Source: Elizabethkingia bruuniana
GTDB lineage: Bacteria > Bacteroidota > Bacteroidia > Flavobacteriales > Weeksellaceae
Assembly (NCBI RefSeq): GCF_002024805.1
Contig: NZ_CP014337.1
Coordinates: forward strand, 2,170,001 to 2,234,000
DNA: 64,000 nt
Reading direction: 5' to 3'
The stretch's first letter is position 1; each line of letters begins with the position of its first letter. The notes below the pieces were generated by a model, which worked only from the letters and a program-made list of their open reading frames with translations, did no database searches and was not told the origin of the DNA. Below are positions 34,461-44,182 of this stretch, one piece after another. The position numbers and the translations under genes are program-made.

Positions 34461-35489
34461 GTGATTACAATTAAAAATATATCCAAAACATTTGTACAGA
34501 AAAAAAAGCAGTTTAAAGCCCTGGATAATATAAGTCTGGAAGTTGGACAAGGAGATATAACAGGAATTATAGGCTTTTCAGGAGCAGGAAAAAGTACACT
34601 TATACGTTGTATAAATCTCCTGGAAAAACCAGATGAAGGAGAGGTTATTGTAAACGGAATCAATTTATTAAAACTAAGCTCCAAACAACTGGCAGAACAG
34701 AGAAAAAAGATAGGAATGATCTTTCAGCATTTCAATCTTCTCTCCTCCAGAACAGTTTTTGATAATGTTGCACTACCACTTGAACTGGATCATGTAAGCA
34801 AAACAGAAATTAATAAGAAGGTAAATGAACTTCTAAGAATAGTAGGTCTTGAAGATAAAGCAAATGATTATCCAAAAAGTCTTTCCGGTGGGCAAAAGCA
34901 ACGTGTGGCCATTGCAAGAGCGCTAGCAAATGATCCTTTCCTACTGTTATGCGATGAAGCTACAAGTTCCCTTGACCCTGCAACTACACAGTCTATTCTG
35001 CAACTACTACAGGATATTAATAAACGTCTGGGGATTACTATTTTATTGATTACTCATGAAATGGAAGTTATAAAATCAATATGCAATCATGTTGCTGTAA
35101 TAGACAAAGGAAAATTAGTTACCAAAGGTACTCTGGATGAAATAATATCTGATAAAGAACACCCTATCATAAAACAATTTATAACATTTAAAACAATGGA
35201 TATACCGCAATCAATAAGTAAAAGATTACAGGAAGAAGCTGCAGCGGGATTGTTCCCGTTAATAGAAATTGAGTTGAACGGCAATATACCGTTCGAAGAA
35301 TTATTGTCAGTCGTTTATAGCGATTACAAGATTCCGTATAAACTTATCACCGCAGATGTTGAATATATGGGCAAAGCAAATTTCGGGAAAATGTTATTAC
35401 ACCTTCAGGGCAATAATGAGGAAAATACAAAAGCTATCCAGTATTTCAATCAGAATAATATTCAAAATACCATAAAGGGATATGCTTGA
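34461..35489 (+). CDS. metN: methionine ABC transporter ATP-binding protein
   Basis: ATPase of the MetNIQ importer for D/L-methionine, 342 residues. It starts with GTG (MITIKNISKTF), the family's usual N-terminus. Walker A is GFSGAGKSTL, the ABC signature LSGGQKQRVAIARAL, Walker B LLLCDEATSSLD and the H-loop LLITHEM. The C-terminal NIL domain (about 260-340) is the part that binds methionine in transinhibited homologues. It overlaps metI by 8 nt. Expression is probably controlled by the attenuator upstream. Confidence 0.94.
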   Translation: MITIKNISKTFVQKKKQFKALDNISLEVGQGDITGIIGFSGAGKSTLIRCINLLEKPDEGEVIVNGINLLKLSSKQLAEQRKKIGMIFQHFNLLSSRTVFDNVALPLELDHVSKTEINKKVNELLRIVGLEDKANDYPKSLSGGQKQRVAIARALANDPFLLLCDEATSSLDPATTQSILQLLQDINKRLGITILLITHEMEVIKSICNHVAVIDKGKLVTKGTLDEIISDKEHPIIKQFITFKTMDIPQSISKRLQEEAAAGLFPLIEIELNGNIPFEELLSVVYSDYKIPYKLITADVEYMGKANFGKMLLHLQGNNEENTKAIQYFNQNNIQNTIKGYA

Positions 35490-36138
35490 TCAGATTACGC
35501 TCTCATTACTCTTAAAAGGGCTTTGGGAAACAATATTCATGACACTTGTCTCAGGATTTTTCGGTTTTCTGCTGGGATTACCGTTAGGAATCGTATTGTT
35601 TCTTACCAGAAAAGGTCAGCTGCTTGAAAATAATTTTTATAATCGTTTTCTCTCTGTTCTGGTTAATGTATTCCGGTCTATTCCCTTTATCATACTTATT
35701 GTTTGGATGATTCCTTTTACAAGAGTACTGGTAGGAACTTCTATTGGAATTTGGGCTGCATTGGTTCCTCTAAGTATTGGTTGTGCTCCGTTTATTGCAA
35801 GACTGGTAGAGAACAGTCTTTTGGAAGTTCCAAATGGCCTTATTGAAACGGCAAGAGCTCTTGGGGCAAGTCCACAGCAAATTATCAGCAAGGTTTTACT
35901 TCCAGAGGCACTGCCTTCGTTAATTAACAATGCTACAATTACACTGATAACATTGGTAGGCTACTCTGCAATGGGAGGAGCTGTAGGAGCCGGAGGACTG
36001 GGGCAAGTTGGATATCAGTATGGTTATATAGGCTATAATGCAACTATCATGAACACAGTATTATTATTACTTATAGCCTTGGTATTCATTATCCAGTTTA
36101 CAGGTGACAAGCTTTCTAAAAAATTCAATCATAGATAA
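35482..36138 (+). CDS. metI: methionine ABC transporter permease
   Basis: Inner-membrane permease of 218 residues with five hydrophobic segments. The EAA coupling loop is ETARALGASPQQIISKVLLPEALPSL, and the family motif RSIPFIILIVWMIPFTR is present. It overlaps metN by 8 nt and is followed by metQ after 10 nt. Confidence 0.94.
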   Translation: MLDQITLSLLLKGLWETIFMTLVSGFFGFLLGLPLGIVLFLTRKGQLLENNFYNRFLSVLVNVFRSIPFIILIVWMIPFTRVLVGTSIGIWAALVPLSIGCAPFIARLVENSLLEVPNGLIETARALGASPQQIISKVLLPEALPSLINNATITLITLVGYSAMGGAVGAGGLGQVGYQYGYIGYNATIMNTVLLLLIALVFIIQFTGDKLSKKFNHR

Positions 36139-36148
36139 AATCAAGAGA

Positions 36149-36958
36149 ATGAAAAGATTTACACTTCTAAGTTTAATTACTATAGCTTTATTATTTTTAT
36201 ATTCCTGTACAAACGCTAAAAAAGATAATCCTAATTATATTAAGATAGGCATTGCTTCTGGTCCAGAAAGGGATCTGGCTGAAGCTGCAAAAAAAGAGGC
36301 AAAGGAAAAATACAATCTGGATGTAGAGTTGGTTTCTTTCACAGAATATGTACTTCCGAACGAAGCTTTAAATAACGGTGATCTTGATGCCAATGCGTTT
36401 CAGCACGTTCCATATCTAACTGAGCAGTCTAAACAACGAGGTTATAAATTGGCTGTTGTAGGGAAAACCTTTGTATTTCCTATTGTAGCGTATTCTAAAA
36501 AAATAAAAAACATCGCTGAGCTGCAAAACGGTAGTACTGTTGTTATCCCAAATGATCCAACTAATGGAGGTCGTTCGTTATTACTACTACAAAAAAACGG
36601 ATTACTAAAACTGAAAGACAACGTTGGGCTACTGCCAAAAGTAACCGATATTACTGAAAACCCAAAACAGTTAAAAATTGTAGAGATAGAAGCACCACAG
36701 CTACCAAGAGTATTGGATGATAAGGATGTAACAATAGCCGTAGTCAATAATAATTTTGCAGCACAGGCAGGGCTAGATCCGGATAAAAACGGATTGCTAA
36801 AGGAAGATAAAAAATCTGCCTATATGAATGTAATCGTTGCAAGAGAGGATAATAAAAACTCTGAGAAAGTAAAAAACTTTGTAAAAGCATATCAGTCTAA
36901 AGCTGTAGAACAAGCCGCTGAAAAAGCATTTAAAGGCGGAGCCATAAAGGGCTGGTAA
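36149..36958 (+). CDS. metQ: methionine-binding lipoprotein
   Basis: Substrate-binding lipoprotein (NlpA/MetQ family) of the importer, 269 residues from the ATG at 36149. The lipobox LFLYSC gives lipidated C20. The mature part begins YIKIGIASGPERDLAEAA and contains FTEYVLPNEALNNGDLDANAFQHVPYL, the ligand-cleft block of the family. The frame is open to 36104 inside metI, but only the later ATG gives a signal peptide. It is last in the operon and faces the GH20 gene across a palindromic terminator. Confidence 0.94.
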   Translation: MKRFTLLSLITIALLFLYSCTNAKKDNPNYIKIGIASGPERDLAEAAKKEAKEKYNLDVELVSFTEYVLPNEALNNGDLDANAFQHVPYLTEQSKQRGYKLAVVGKTFVFPIVAYSKKIKNIAELQNGSTVVIPNDPTNGGRSLLLLQKNGLLKLKDNVGLLPKVTDITENPKQLKIVEIEAPQLPRVLDDKDVTIAVVNNNFAAQAGLDPDKNGLLKEDKKSAYMNVIVAREDNKNSEKVKNFVKAYQSKAVEQAAEKAFKGGAIKGW

Positions 36959-37041
36959 CAACATACTATATCTATAAGCTACTTTTTTGTTTAACCAAAA
37001 TCAGTTAGTTTATAATATAATGTTTTATTTATTTGGTGAAA

Positions 37042-37071
37042 GAAAGGTCAGAAGAATTCTTCTGACCTTTC
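37042..37071. terminator. 30-bp perfect palindrome between metQ and the GH20 gene (repeat copy 1)
   Basis: Perfect palindrome centred on GAATTC with arms reading GAAAGGTCAGAAGAA / TTCTTCTGACCTTTC. It lies between convergent genes and can act as a terminator in either direction. Its inner 28 bp are identical to the copy at 39456-39483. Confidence 0.75.
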
Positions 37072-37088
37072 GTATTTTGTACTCGGCT

Positions 37089-39410
37089 TTACTTCATTTT
37101 TATTTCCTGATCTGAAAGTAATTTATTATTAATTACAATATTTTTAAGACTTCCTTCAAATCCACCAATTTTTTGTAATGGAAAAAACAGTGTGTACATC
37201 TTTCTTCTCTTTGTTTTGTCCTTATCATTATAAGTTCTCCATTCATTAGTAAGGTCCTGTTGTAGTACTCCGTTGATAAATAATTTCACACCCTCATTGT
37301 TTCCTGTAATAGTAGCTTTTGTCCAACTTCCTCTCGGAAATTTGTAATCAAAACTATCATCATAGCCGTCTCTTGAGAATCTTAATTTTCCATTCTTCAG
37401 ATATAACATTGCATCAGAAGAAGTAAAAACAGGCATTTTTTGATTATTTTCAACCACAGGTTTAATATCAAAGCTAACAGTATAGTTATACCCTATTTCT
37501 GGTAAAGAAAATTCAGCATAACTATCTGCTCCTTTAAAGTCTAAATATTCCTCTTTCCCAGCTTTTACCCATTCTGCACAATGCATCCTTACATTTTGCT
37601 GTTTTACCATAAGCGGAAAGCTTATTCCTTTCTTATCATATTTACCCCTGATATTAAGAAAAGGGCCTTCGCTAATCAGCCCGGCATTTTGTGAAAAATA
37701 ATTAAAGTCTGGAGCACTAACAGTACCTCTCCACATTTTTTCTGCTAATACCTGCATGGCAGGGAAGACTCTGTCATGAACATCTTTATCTGTAATACCA
37801 TTTCCAGCAATATCATTCCATACCGCAAAAGACCCGCCAATAATTGTAGGGTCACCTAATGGAAAAGTGATATTGCCTATCATTCTGGGTTCCCATTTTT
37901 TATAAATATTTTCAATATTCAAATAGTCATAATAATAACCTGCTTTTGGTACAATATATAGAATTCCATCTGGCGTGCTAATCTGCTTGTATCCCAATTT
38001 TTTCATTTCTATCGGATCTGCATAACCGTTATACCAGGTATTCATTATTATATTCTTACTTCTCACAGGGGTTTTTCCTTTAGCGTGAGTAAGCGCACCC
38101 CAGAGTCTTACGTCTTTTCCAAAACTCTGAACATAGCCCATAAAGTGATCGGTAAATTTTCTAAATGCCTCTGCTTCTGTTTTGTCATACTCATCTGTTC
38201 CAATATGCACTTCTTTTCCTACAAATACTGGATCTGTCCCTTCTAAATATTCTTTGAATATGTTTTCTACAACTTCATAAGTTTTTGGAAGGTTGATATC
38301 CAGATGATCTCTACCATATTTATTACTGCCAATATCCGGAACAGCTTTGGTAATAGCCAGAGAGTGAGCAGGAACATCTATTTCAGGGATAATTCGTACT
38401 GCATAATTCTGAGCCATTTTCTGAAATTCTCTGAATTCATTCTTAGTATAAAATTCATTTTTAGTTGCTAGCTCAGGATAAGTTGCATTTTCTAAACGGA
38501 ATCCTGAATATGTCTTATCCCAATTATTATCAAAGTATATTTTAAAACCATTATCATTTAAATGAATATGAAAATCATTCATTTTATAATAACTCATCAA
38601 TTTTACATATTTATTTAAAAAATCAAGGCTGAAAAACTTTCTACCCGCATCTAAAACAAAACCTCTGACTTTATATTTTGGATAATCCCTGATCTCACCT
38701 TTAGGGAAAATTCTTTCTTTAGGCTGCTGCTCCAATAACTGAAGAAATGTCCTTGTTCCCCAGAAAAGCCCCTGATATTGTAAAGCAAAAATTTCAAAAT
38801 TATTTTCAATATTACAATAATAACCTTCTTCACCAAGGGATTGATCTTGGTGCTGAAGGCTTAAATAAATATTTCCGGTTCCTTCATTTTTGCCATAAGC
38901 TATCTTTGGTTCCAGTCCTGAAAAGTCCTTTATTTCCTTTTGTAACAGACTGGCCAGATTCTTTAATTTTTCTTTATCTCTTGTATCTACAATTATCTTT
39001 GCAGTACTGCTTAGTTTAAAATCTCCATTTCTTCCGTACCATTCCCGTAAAGAAGGAATTACAAAAGGTTTATGATTTTTCCCATTATCATTATACCTTC
39101 CTGGGATTACTACTTGCCTGTTTATATCAAATTGCTGTAAAGTATCTTTTTCATTACTTAGTACATAATACAAGTTGACTTCTGTCGGGACAAGTGGCTG
39201 GATAATATTACCTTTTATATCTATTACAGGAAACGCATCACTACCCATTAATTTCAGTTTATAGCCTTTTGGGGCAACTGGATTTGTGATTCGTAAATCT
39301 CCTTTTTTTACTTTAGGAATTTCTCCTGTCTCTTCTGAAATTTTATTTTGTGAGAATAAAGAAACAGAGAAGAGAAATAATAAAACTTTAAAAATTTTTG
39401 TTATTCTCAT
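37089..39410 (-). CDS. secreted beta-N-acetylhexosaminidase (GH20)
   Basis: Exo-glycosidase releasing terminal GlcNAc/GalNAc from glycans, 773 residues. A signal peptide covers residues 1-20 (ending LFSQN). The GH20b-like domain (about 130-245) is followed by the catalytic barrel beginning VRGFVLDAGRKFFSLDFL. The catalytic Asp-Glu pair is D406-E407 in VHIGTDEYD, with HIHLNDNGFKIYF and RIIPEIDVPAHS at the right places. Residues about 620-770 form a C-terminal region with a concanavalin/laminin-G-like domain, probably carbohydrate-binding. It lies downstream of the DUF4861 and GH88 genes on the same strand. A 28-bp palindrome is present in identical form on both sides of the gene. Confidence 0.93.
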   Translation of the reverse strand: MRITKIFKVLLFLFSVSLFSQNKISEETGEIPKVKKGDLRITNPVAPKGYKLKLMGSDAFPVIDIKGNIIQPLVPTEVNLYYVLSNEKDTLQQFDINRQVVIPGRYNDNGKNHKPFVIPSLREWYGRNGDFKLSSTAKIIVDTRDKEKLKNLASLLQKEIKDFSGLEPKIAYGKNEGTGNIYLSLQHQDQSLGEEGYYCNIENNFEIFALQYQGLFWGTRTFLQLLEQQPKERIFPKGEIRDYPKYKVRGFVLDAGRKFFSLDFLNKYVKLMSYYKMNDFHIHLNDNGFKIYFDNNWDKTYSGFRLENATYPELATKNEFYTKNEFREFQKMAQNYAVRIIPEIDVPAHSLAITKAVPDIGSNKYGRDHLDINLPKTYEVVENIFKEYLEGTDPVFVGKEVHIGTDEYDKTEAEAFRKFTDHFMGYVQSFGKDVRLWGALTHAKGKTPVRSKNIIMNTWYNGYADPIEMKKLGYKQISTPDGILYIVPKAGYYYDYLNIENIYKKWEPRMIGNITFPLGDPTIIGGSFAVWNDIAGNGITDKDVHDRVFPAMQVLAEKMWRGTVSAPDFNYFSQNAGLISEGPFLNIRGKYDKKGISFPLMVKQQNVRMHCAEWVKAGKEEYLDFKGADSYAEFSLPEIGYNYTVSFDIKPVVENNQKMPVFTSSDAMLYLKNGKLRFSRDGYDDSFDYKFPRGSWTKATITGNNEGVKLFINGVLQQDLTNEWRTYNDKDKTKRRKMYTLFFPLQKIGGFEGSLKNIVINNKLLSDQEIKMK

Positions 39411-39455
39411 TGTTGCATTTTTTTATTTTAAAATAATGAAAAAATCTGTAAGATA

Positions 39456-39483
39456 AAAGGTCAGAAGAATTCTTCTGACCTTT
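39456..39483. terminator. 28-bp perfect palindrome between the DUF4861 and GH20 genes (repeat copy 2)
   Basis: Identical to the inner 28 bp of the palindrome at 37042-37071 and again followed by CG. It lies 6 nt after the DUF4861 stop and 46 nt before the GH20 start. It probably terminates the GH88-DUF4861 transcript. Confidence 0.75.
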
Positions 39484-39489
39484 CGATTT

Positions 39490-40587
39490 TTACATTTTAG
39501 TAACCTTTACAGGATTTATAGATTTATTAGCAAACTGCTCCAAGTATTTCACCCAACTTTCATTATTGGTAATCGACCCTGCCTTACTCCATACAGCGCC
39601 ACTGTAAAATGTGAACATCTGATTATTCTTTAGTATAGCCTTTTCCCCTAAATGCTTCAGGGTATTCTGAATCTTTACTTTAGAACCCGGGAAGATTACT
39701 GCTGTTCCGACAATACCATCTTTAGATTCTTCCGGCCAGTAAGCAGCAATATGTTTGGTATCGTCAACCGTCTTTTCACCTTTCCCATCCCAGTGTACAA
39801 GACCTGCAAACACAGGAAGTGTGGACTGTCCACTAAATGTATATGTAACCTCAACTTTATTAAGTTGAGATCCGGCATCAAGACTTACCTTTTTTACTGC
39901 TGCAATTTTATATCCATCCACACTTACTTCCGGATATTCTAACTGAAAAGTAAATCTAAGCGGTCCTTTCTCCGTTATCTTATAACTCTGATAATTTCCT
40001 AAATAAGTAAATTTATCCCCGATAAATGGCAATATATCTCCCGCTCCGAGAGAGCTTCCAACATGGAAAAAGTCTAATCCGTCACCATTATCTTTATGAT
40101 AATTGTTTAGTTTATACCATTCATCTAATATCAATCTATTGGTACGTTTAGACCAGGCATCCATCCCCCATGCATTCTGATTAGGGACTTTTTCTAAAGA
40201 CTTACCGTACATACGAAAAGCAATTTTATCATTTTCCCATGCAAAATCGTCATATCTTTCCGGAACATAGCGCCCGTAAACTTTAGCTTCATTTTGAGAC
40301 GGAGTCCCTTCTGTGAAGCTTATCTGTTTTTTTTCATTAGGCTTAAAGTCTGCCTGTAATAAGAGCTTCCCGTCTGAAAGCCACTGATATGGAATTTCTG
40401 TCTGATTGCTTTTAACAACAAATGTTTTATTCTTTATTTCTGCTACTGTAGCTGCAGAAACTTCAACCGACTGTTGTTTTCTTTCAACTGCAAGTCCATT
40501 GGCTAATTGTAACTTTAGTAGTGGCTTGGTCTGCGCAAAAGTCAGTACCCCCGCAAAGCCTATTGTCAATAATGTAAATGATTTCAT
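39490..40587 (-). CDS. DUF4861 family secreted protein
   Basis: Exported protein of 365 residues with a signal peptide (ending VLTFAQ). It resembles the DUF4861 family of Bacteroidota, found in polysaccharide-degradation loci; a beta-rich fold with blocks YGRYVPERYDDFAWENDKIAFRMYG and MDAWSKRTNRLILDEWY is typical. The biochemical role is not known to me, but the conserved aromatic/acidic residues suit carbohydrate processing. It lies 18 nt downstream of the GH88 gene, so the two form an operon. Confidence 0.85.
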   Translation of the reverse strand: MKSFTLLTIGFAGVLTFAQTKPLLKLQLANGLAVERKQQSVEVSAATVAEIKNKTFVVKSNQTEIPYQWLSDGKLLLQADFKPNEKKQISFTEGTPSQNEAKVYGRYVPERYDDFAWENDKIAFRMYGKSLEKVPNQNAWGMDAWSKRTNRLILDEWYKLNNYHKDNGDGLDFFHVGSSLGAGDILPFIGDKFTYLGNYQSYKITEKGPLRFTFQLEYPEVSVDGYKIAAVKKVSLDAGSQLNKVEVTYTFSGQSTLPVFAGLVHWDGKGEKTVDDTKHIAAYWPEESKDGIVGTAVIFPGSKVKIQNTLKHLGEKAILKNNQMFTFYSGAVWSKAGSITNNESWVKYLEQFANKSINPVKVTKM

Positions 40588-40605
40588 TTTATATTCTGCA
40601 AAGTT

Positions 40606-41796
40606 CTACAAATACCAGTCTTTATAACGCTTCAAAGCTTCAAGGAAGTAATAATCTGCATATACCAAAGGAACATCTATCTCCGATTTCAATGGTAATG
40701 CCCCAGTGCTATGCATAAGCAGGAAACCTCCGTTTTCGCCAAGTTTAGCTCTGTAAGCTGGACTGGAAAGGTTAATTAATATCTGCTCGGCATTATCAAG
40801 ATATTTTTGACGTTCTTTTCCTTTTGTATACTGCCCCAGTTCCAGGAAAGCAGATGCCATAAGAGCTGCTGCAGAAGCATCGCGTGGTGCATTCGGGATA
40901 TCCGGCGCATTAAAATCCCAATATGGAATTTTATCTTTTGGTAAATTTGGGTTTGTCAGAATGAAATTGGCTATTTTGTTCGCAAAATCCAAATACTTTG
41001 GATCTTTAGTAAAACGATACATCATCGTATAACCATATAATCCCCAAGATTGCCCACGAGACCATGCTGACTCGTCAGAATACCCCTGCCACGTTTTTTT
41101 CTTTATAACCTCTCCTGTATTCAGATCATAGTCCAATACATGATATGAACTATAGTCCGGACGATAGTGATTCTTCATTGTCGTATTGGAGTGTGTAACC
41201 GCTATCTCCTGGTATTTTTTATCACCTCCGTTTTGGCTTACCCAGTTCAACATTTCAAGATTCATCATGTTATCGATAATAACCGGACAGTCGAATCTTG
41301 CATTTTTATTCCAGGACTGGATTGCATGGATAGAAGGTCTGTATCGGGTAGATAGTGCCTCTGCAGAATTAAAGATAATTTTTTTGTATTCAGGATTTTT
41401 GGTAATTCTGTATGCATTACCAAAGCTACAATACATCATAAAGCCCAGATCGTGGTTTCCTGTAAAAGTCTGATTGGGCTCAATAATTTTCAGAACTCTT
41501 TCTGCTTCTTTCAGCATTACAGGATCCTTGGTCTCCTCATATACATAAAGCAAAGATCCCGGATAAAACCCCGTACACCACCAGGTTCTTTCATAGTTCA
41601 CCACTTTACCGCTTTTAGCGTCGTAAGTCTGTGGAACTTTGTCGTCGGGAAGCCCTTTCATAAGGTATTTGAACTGCTGGTCTGCAAATTTAAAATTTTC
41701 AGTTACCAACTTGCCCATCTGTGCCTTTCGTGACTGTGCGCCAAGGCCAAATGCTATTATGGCAAAAGCCATAATTGTCGTTTTTTTAAGAATCAT
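40606..41796 (-). CDS. secreted glycoside hydrolase family 88 (unsaturated glucuronyl hydrolase)
   Basis: Hydrolase of 396 residues that removes the 4,5-unsaturated uronic acid left by polysaccharide lyases. A signal peptide is followed by an alpha/alpha-barrel of repeated helices. Key blocks are ERTWWCTGFYPGSLLYVYEETKD, CPVIIDNMMNLEMLNW with D175 as a candidate catalytic residue, SDESAWSRGQSWGLYGYTMMYR and DASAAALMASAFLEL. It starts the GH88-DUF4861 operon. Unsaturated uronides come from glycosaminoglycans or plant/algal acidic glycans, but no lyase lies in the window. Confidence 0.92.
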   Translation of the reverse strand: MILKKTTIMAFAIIAFGLGAQSRKAQMGKLVTENFKFADQQFKYLMKGLPDDKVPQTYDAKSGKVVNYERTWWCTGFYPGSLLYVYEETKDPVMLKEAERVLKIIEPNQTFTGNHDLGFMMYCSFGNAYRITKNPEYKKIIFNSAEALSTRYRPSIHAIQSWNKNARFDCPVIIDNMMNLEMLNWVSQNGGDKKYQEIAVTHSNTTMKNHYRPDYSSYHVLDYDLNTGEVIKKKTWQGYSDESAWSRGQSWGLYGYTMMYRFTKDPKYLDFANKIANFILTNPNLPKDKIPYWDFNAPDIPNAPRDASAAALMASAFLELGQYTKGKERQKYLDNAEQILINLSSPAYRAKLGENGGFLLMHSTGALPLKSEIDVPLVYADYYFLEALKRYKDWYL

Positions 41797-41827
41797 GCGT
41801 TATCGTTTTTAGTTTAACGCAATTTAC

Positions 41828-43318
41828 TTAAAATTTTGAAATACTCTTAAAGAAATCTCGGTTTAAATATTTATCCAATGAAACAATCTTCATGTAATGG
41901 TTGGCAATAGCTATTAATATAAGTACTACTGCAGGTTTATAGAAAAGATTCAACAGATTGGATCCTGTATTTGGCAATAGAATCACCATGGAAACCACCA
42001 GGAAGCACAACACCACGGCATACAACATTTCTATAGAAAAAGGATGTACTTTGAACTTCCAGAAATTGAAAACAATTTTAGCAACATTATATAAGGCAAG
42101 AGAAATGGTAGTAGCCAATGCTACTCCCGAAAGCCCCATATTGGTGTATTTAAGAAAATAAAAATTAAGACCTATATTGATTACCGCCAAAAATAACGTT
42201 ACTACAATATTGTAACGGTAGTATCTGGACATGGATATAATCTGTCCGTTAAAACCTGTTGCAAGATCAAACATTAATCCTATCCCGGTAATCCATAAAA
42301 CAGGCTCTGCAGCCCGCAGTTCAAAACCATTTTTAATTAAATGTGTAAGATAAGGATAGCCAACCAACACACAGGAAAATAATACTAATCCCAAAAACAA
42401 TAAAGACAAGGATGTTTTCTGATGAAATACATTCAGCTCTTCCATTTCATTATTTTCCAAATGTTTATTGATCATAGGTGCTGAAATATTATACAGCCCC
42501 ATCTGTGGAATCGTAAGAACAGAAGTAACGGCTATAATGATCCCGTATACTCCGTTATCTTTAAAATCCATATAACTGGATATCATAACACTGGAAATAC
42601 GCAGGGAAAGATAGTTTCCTATATTACCAAGGAATCCATAAAATCCATAGTTGAGTACTTCCTTCCAGAAATTATCTTTTTTAATATAATCTATTGAGAA
42701 ATCCGGCTTGAATTTTTCCAGTTTATTCAGGTATATATGATAGCCCAAAAGTGCCAGAACAAACATACCTAAAAAGAAAATCATTGAGGGTTTCTCTGGT
42801 ACTCCCATGAAGAAAAACAAAACAAAAGCCCCAAGATTAGCTATTTTAGGAAAAATATTCTCAAAAATATTGGGTACAACAATTCTTTTATAATTCGATA
42901 TATACTTATTATATATCTGGCTAACCGCCAGGATCAGAATCATCGGGATAATAATAGCTTTATATCTCCAGAAATTTTCAAACAGTTCCCAGTTTTTCAA
43001 ATCCGGTCTGATCATATTGACCAGAAATAAAAACAAAGTAAACAATACAAAGTTAAAAAGTACCATCAAAAGGGATAGACTCAGTAAGTTTTGCTGCTTT
43101 CCTTCCTTCTTGGTATGTAAAAAGAATTTTACATTGGCATAGGATAAACCAAATACAATGAATGGGAGTACTATTTCTGCGGCCGATAAAATATACCTAA
43201 GTTTTCCGTAATAATCCATATCAAGTGGAAAAACGAAAACAGCAGAAAGGGTTCCCAATAGAAAACCTAAATATCCAACTATAGAGTACTTAAAACTCTG
43301 TCTTGCTACAACACTCAT
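41828..43318 (-). CDS. polysaccharide/O-antigen flippase (Wzx/MATE-like)
   Basis: Integral membrane protein of 496 residues with about 14 hydrophobic helices, matching the polysaccharide-biosynthesis (RfbX/Wzx) group of the MOP superfamily. The start SFKYSIVGYLGFLLGTLSAVFVFPLD and IGNYLSLRISSVMISSYMDFKDNGVYGI are typical. It should flip undecaprenyl-linked oligosaccharides to the periplasmic side. Its start codon overlaps the stop of the FkbM methyltransferase gene at 43318, so they are coupled. It is placed with methyltransferase and glycosyltransferase genes for surface glycans. Confidence 0.88.
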   Translation of the reverse strand: MSVVARQSFKYSIVGYLGFLLGTLSAVFVFPLDMDYYGKLRYILSAAEIVLPFIVFGLSYANVKFFLHTKKEGKQQNLLSLSLLMVLFNFVLFTLFLFLVNMIRPDLKNWELFENFWRYKAIIIPMILILAVSQIYNKYISNYKRIVVPNIFENIFPKIANLGAFVLFFFMGVPEKPSMIFFLGMFVLALLGYHIYLNKLEKFKPDFSIDYIKKDNFWKEVLNYGFYGFLGNIGNYLSLRISSVMISSYMDFKDNGVYGIIIAVTSVLTIPQMGLYNISAPMINKHLENNEMEELNVFHQKTSLSLLFLGLVLFSCVLVGYPYLTHLIKNGFELRAAEPVLWITGIGLMFDLATGFNGQIISMSRYYRYNIVVTLFLAVINIGLNFYFLKYTNMGLSGVALATTISLALYNVAKIVFNFWKFKVHPFSIEMLYAVVLCFLVVSMVILLPNTGSNLLNLFYKPAVVLILIAIANHYMKIVSLDKYLNRDFFKSISKF

Positions 43319-44109
43319 TATCTAGGCAGGAAAATTATATTGTTAATATACCGCTGCTTGTCCTTTTCATTATATTCACTTTGCTGCATACATATATTCT
43401 CAGTTAAAGGTACCAGTTCAAAACTGGTACGATCAAGATAGTGGGCATTGTATCCGTAACGTTCAAAATAACGAATATAATCCCAGATGGGTCTTTTATG
43501 ATGTCTTTGTTCGATTTCTATCATCAGTACCGGCTTCAGACGAAGGATTGTGTCTATCATTCCGGCAACAGTATAGGTTTCGTTTCCTTCAACATCTATT
43601 TTTATAAAATCTATACGATCAATTACATTTTTCTCAGCCCAATCATCCAATCTCTTTACCATAACCGTTGTGGTAATCGTTTTTTCCTCACCATTTTCTT
43701 TCAATTCAGTTTGTAATGTTCCGCGCGCAGCATTACTATGCCCTTTTATTACAGGTATTTTGAACTGTGCTTTTGTATTTTTATTAGAAAGCGCGTATGA
43801 TGAAATATTTACTTTTGGGAAAAGTCTTTTCAGGCGTTTAAAAAGTAGAGGATTGGGTTCGAAAGCGTAAATATTCTCTGGTTTCAAATACCCTTCCAGA
43901 GTATAAATATAAGTACCTACATTGGCTCCCACATCAAAGAAAACAGCATCTTTCGGAAGAAATTCTTTTATCCATATCAGCTCCGGCTCTACGCCTCTTT
44001 CCAAAACATTCTGGAGACTGATGTTATTCAGTTTCTTAAAAAACCTTTGTTTGTAATACGAAGGCGAGAGATACATCAAATTTTCTGCTAGTCGGCTGTA
44101 CAAACTCAT
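43318..44109 (-). CDS. FkbM family methyltransferase
   Basis: SAM-dependent methyltransferase of 263 residues. SAM motif I is FFDVGANVGTYIYTLE near residue 57, the following acidic YAFEPNP contacts the ribose, and FIKIDVEGNE is the FkbM signature. These proteins often O-methylate sugars or lipid-linked glycans. It directly precedes the flippase and follows a glycosyltransferase-like gene, so a surface-polysaccharide sugar is the likely substrate; that is inferred. Confidence 0.9.
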   Translation of the reverse strand: MSLYSRLAENLMYLSPSYYKQRFFKKLNNISLQNVLERGVEPELIWIKEFLPKDAVFFDVGANVGTYIYTLEGYLKPENIYAFEPNPLLFKRLKRLFPKVNISSYALSNKNTKAQFKIPVIKGHSNAARGTLQTELKENGEEKTITTTVMVKRLDDWAEKNVIDRIDFIKIDVEGNETYTVAGMIDTILRLKPVLMIEIEQRHHKRPIWDYIRYFERYGYNAHYLDRTSFELVPLTENICMQQSEYNEKDKQRYINNIIFLPR

Positions 44110-44182
44110 TTTAAGAAATATTTAACAAATATAGCAGAATTCGTTTTTATTTTCAAATTCTTGATAAAAGTTTTGGAAAAAA

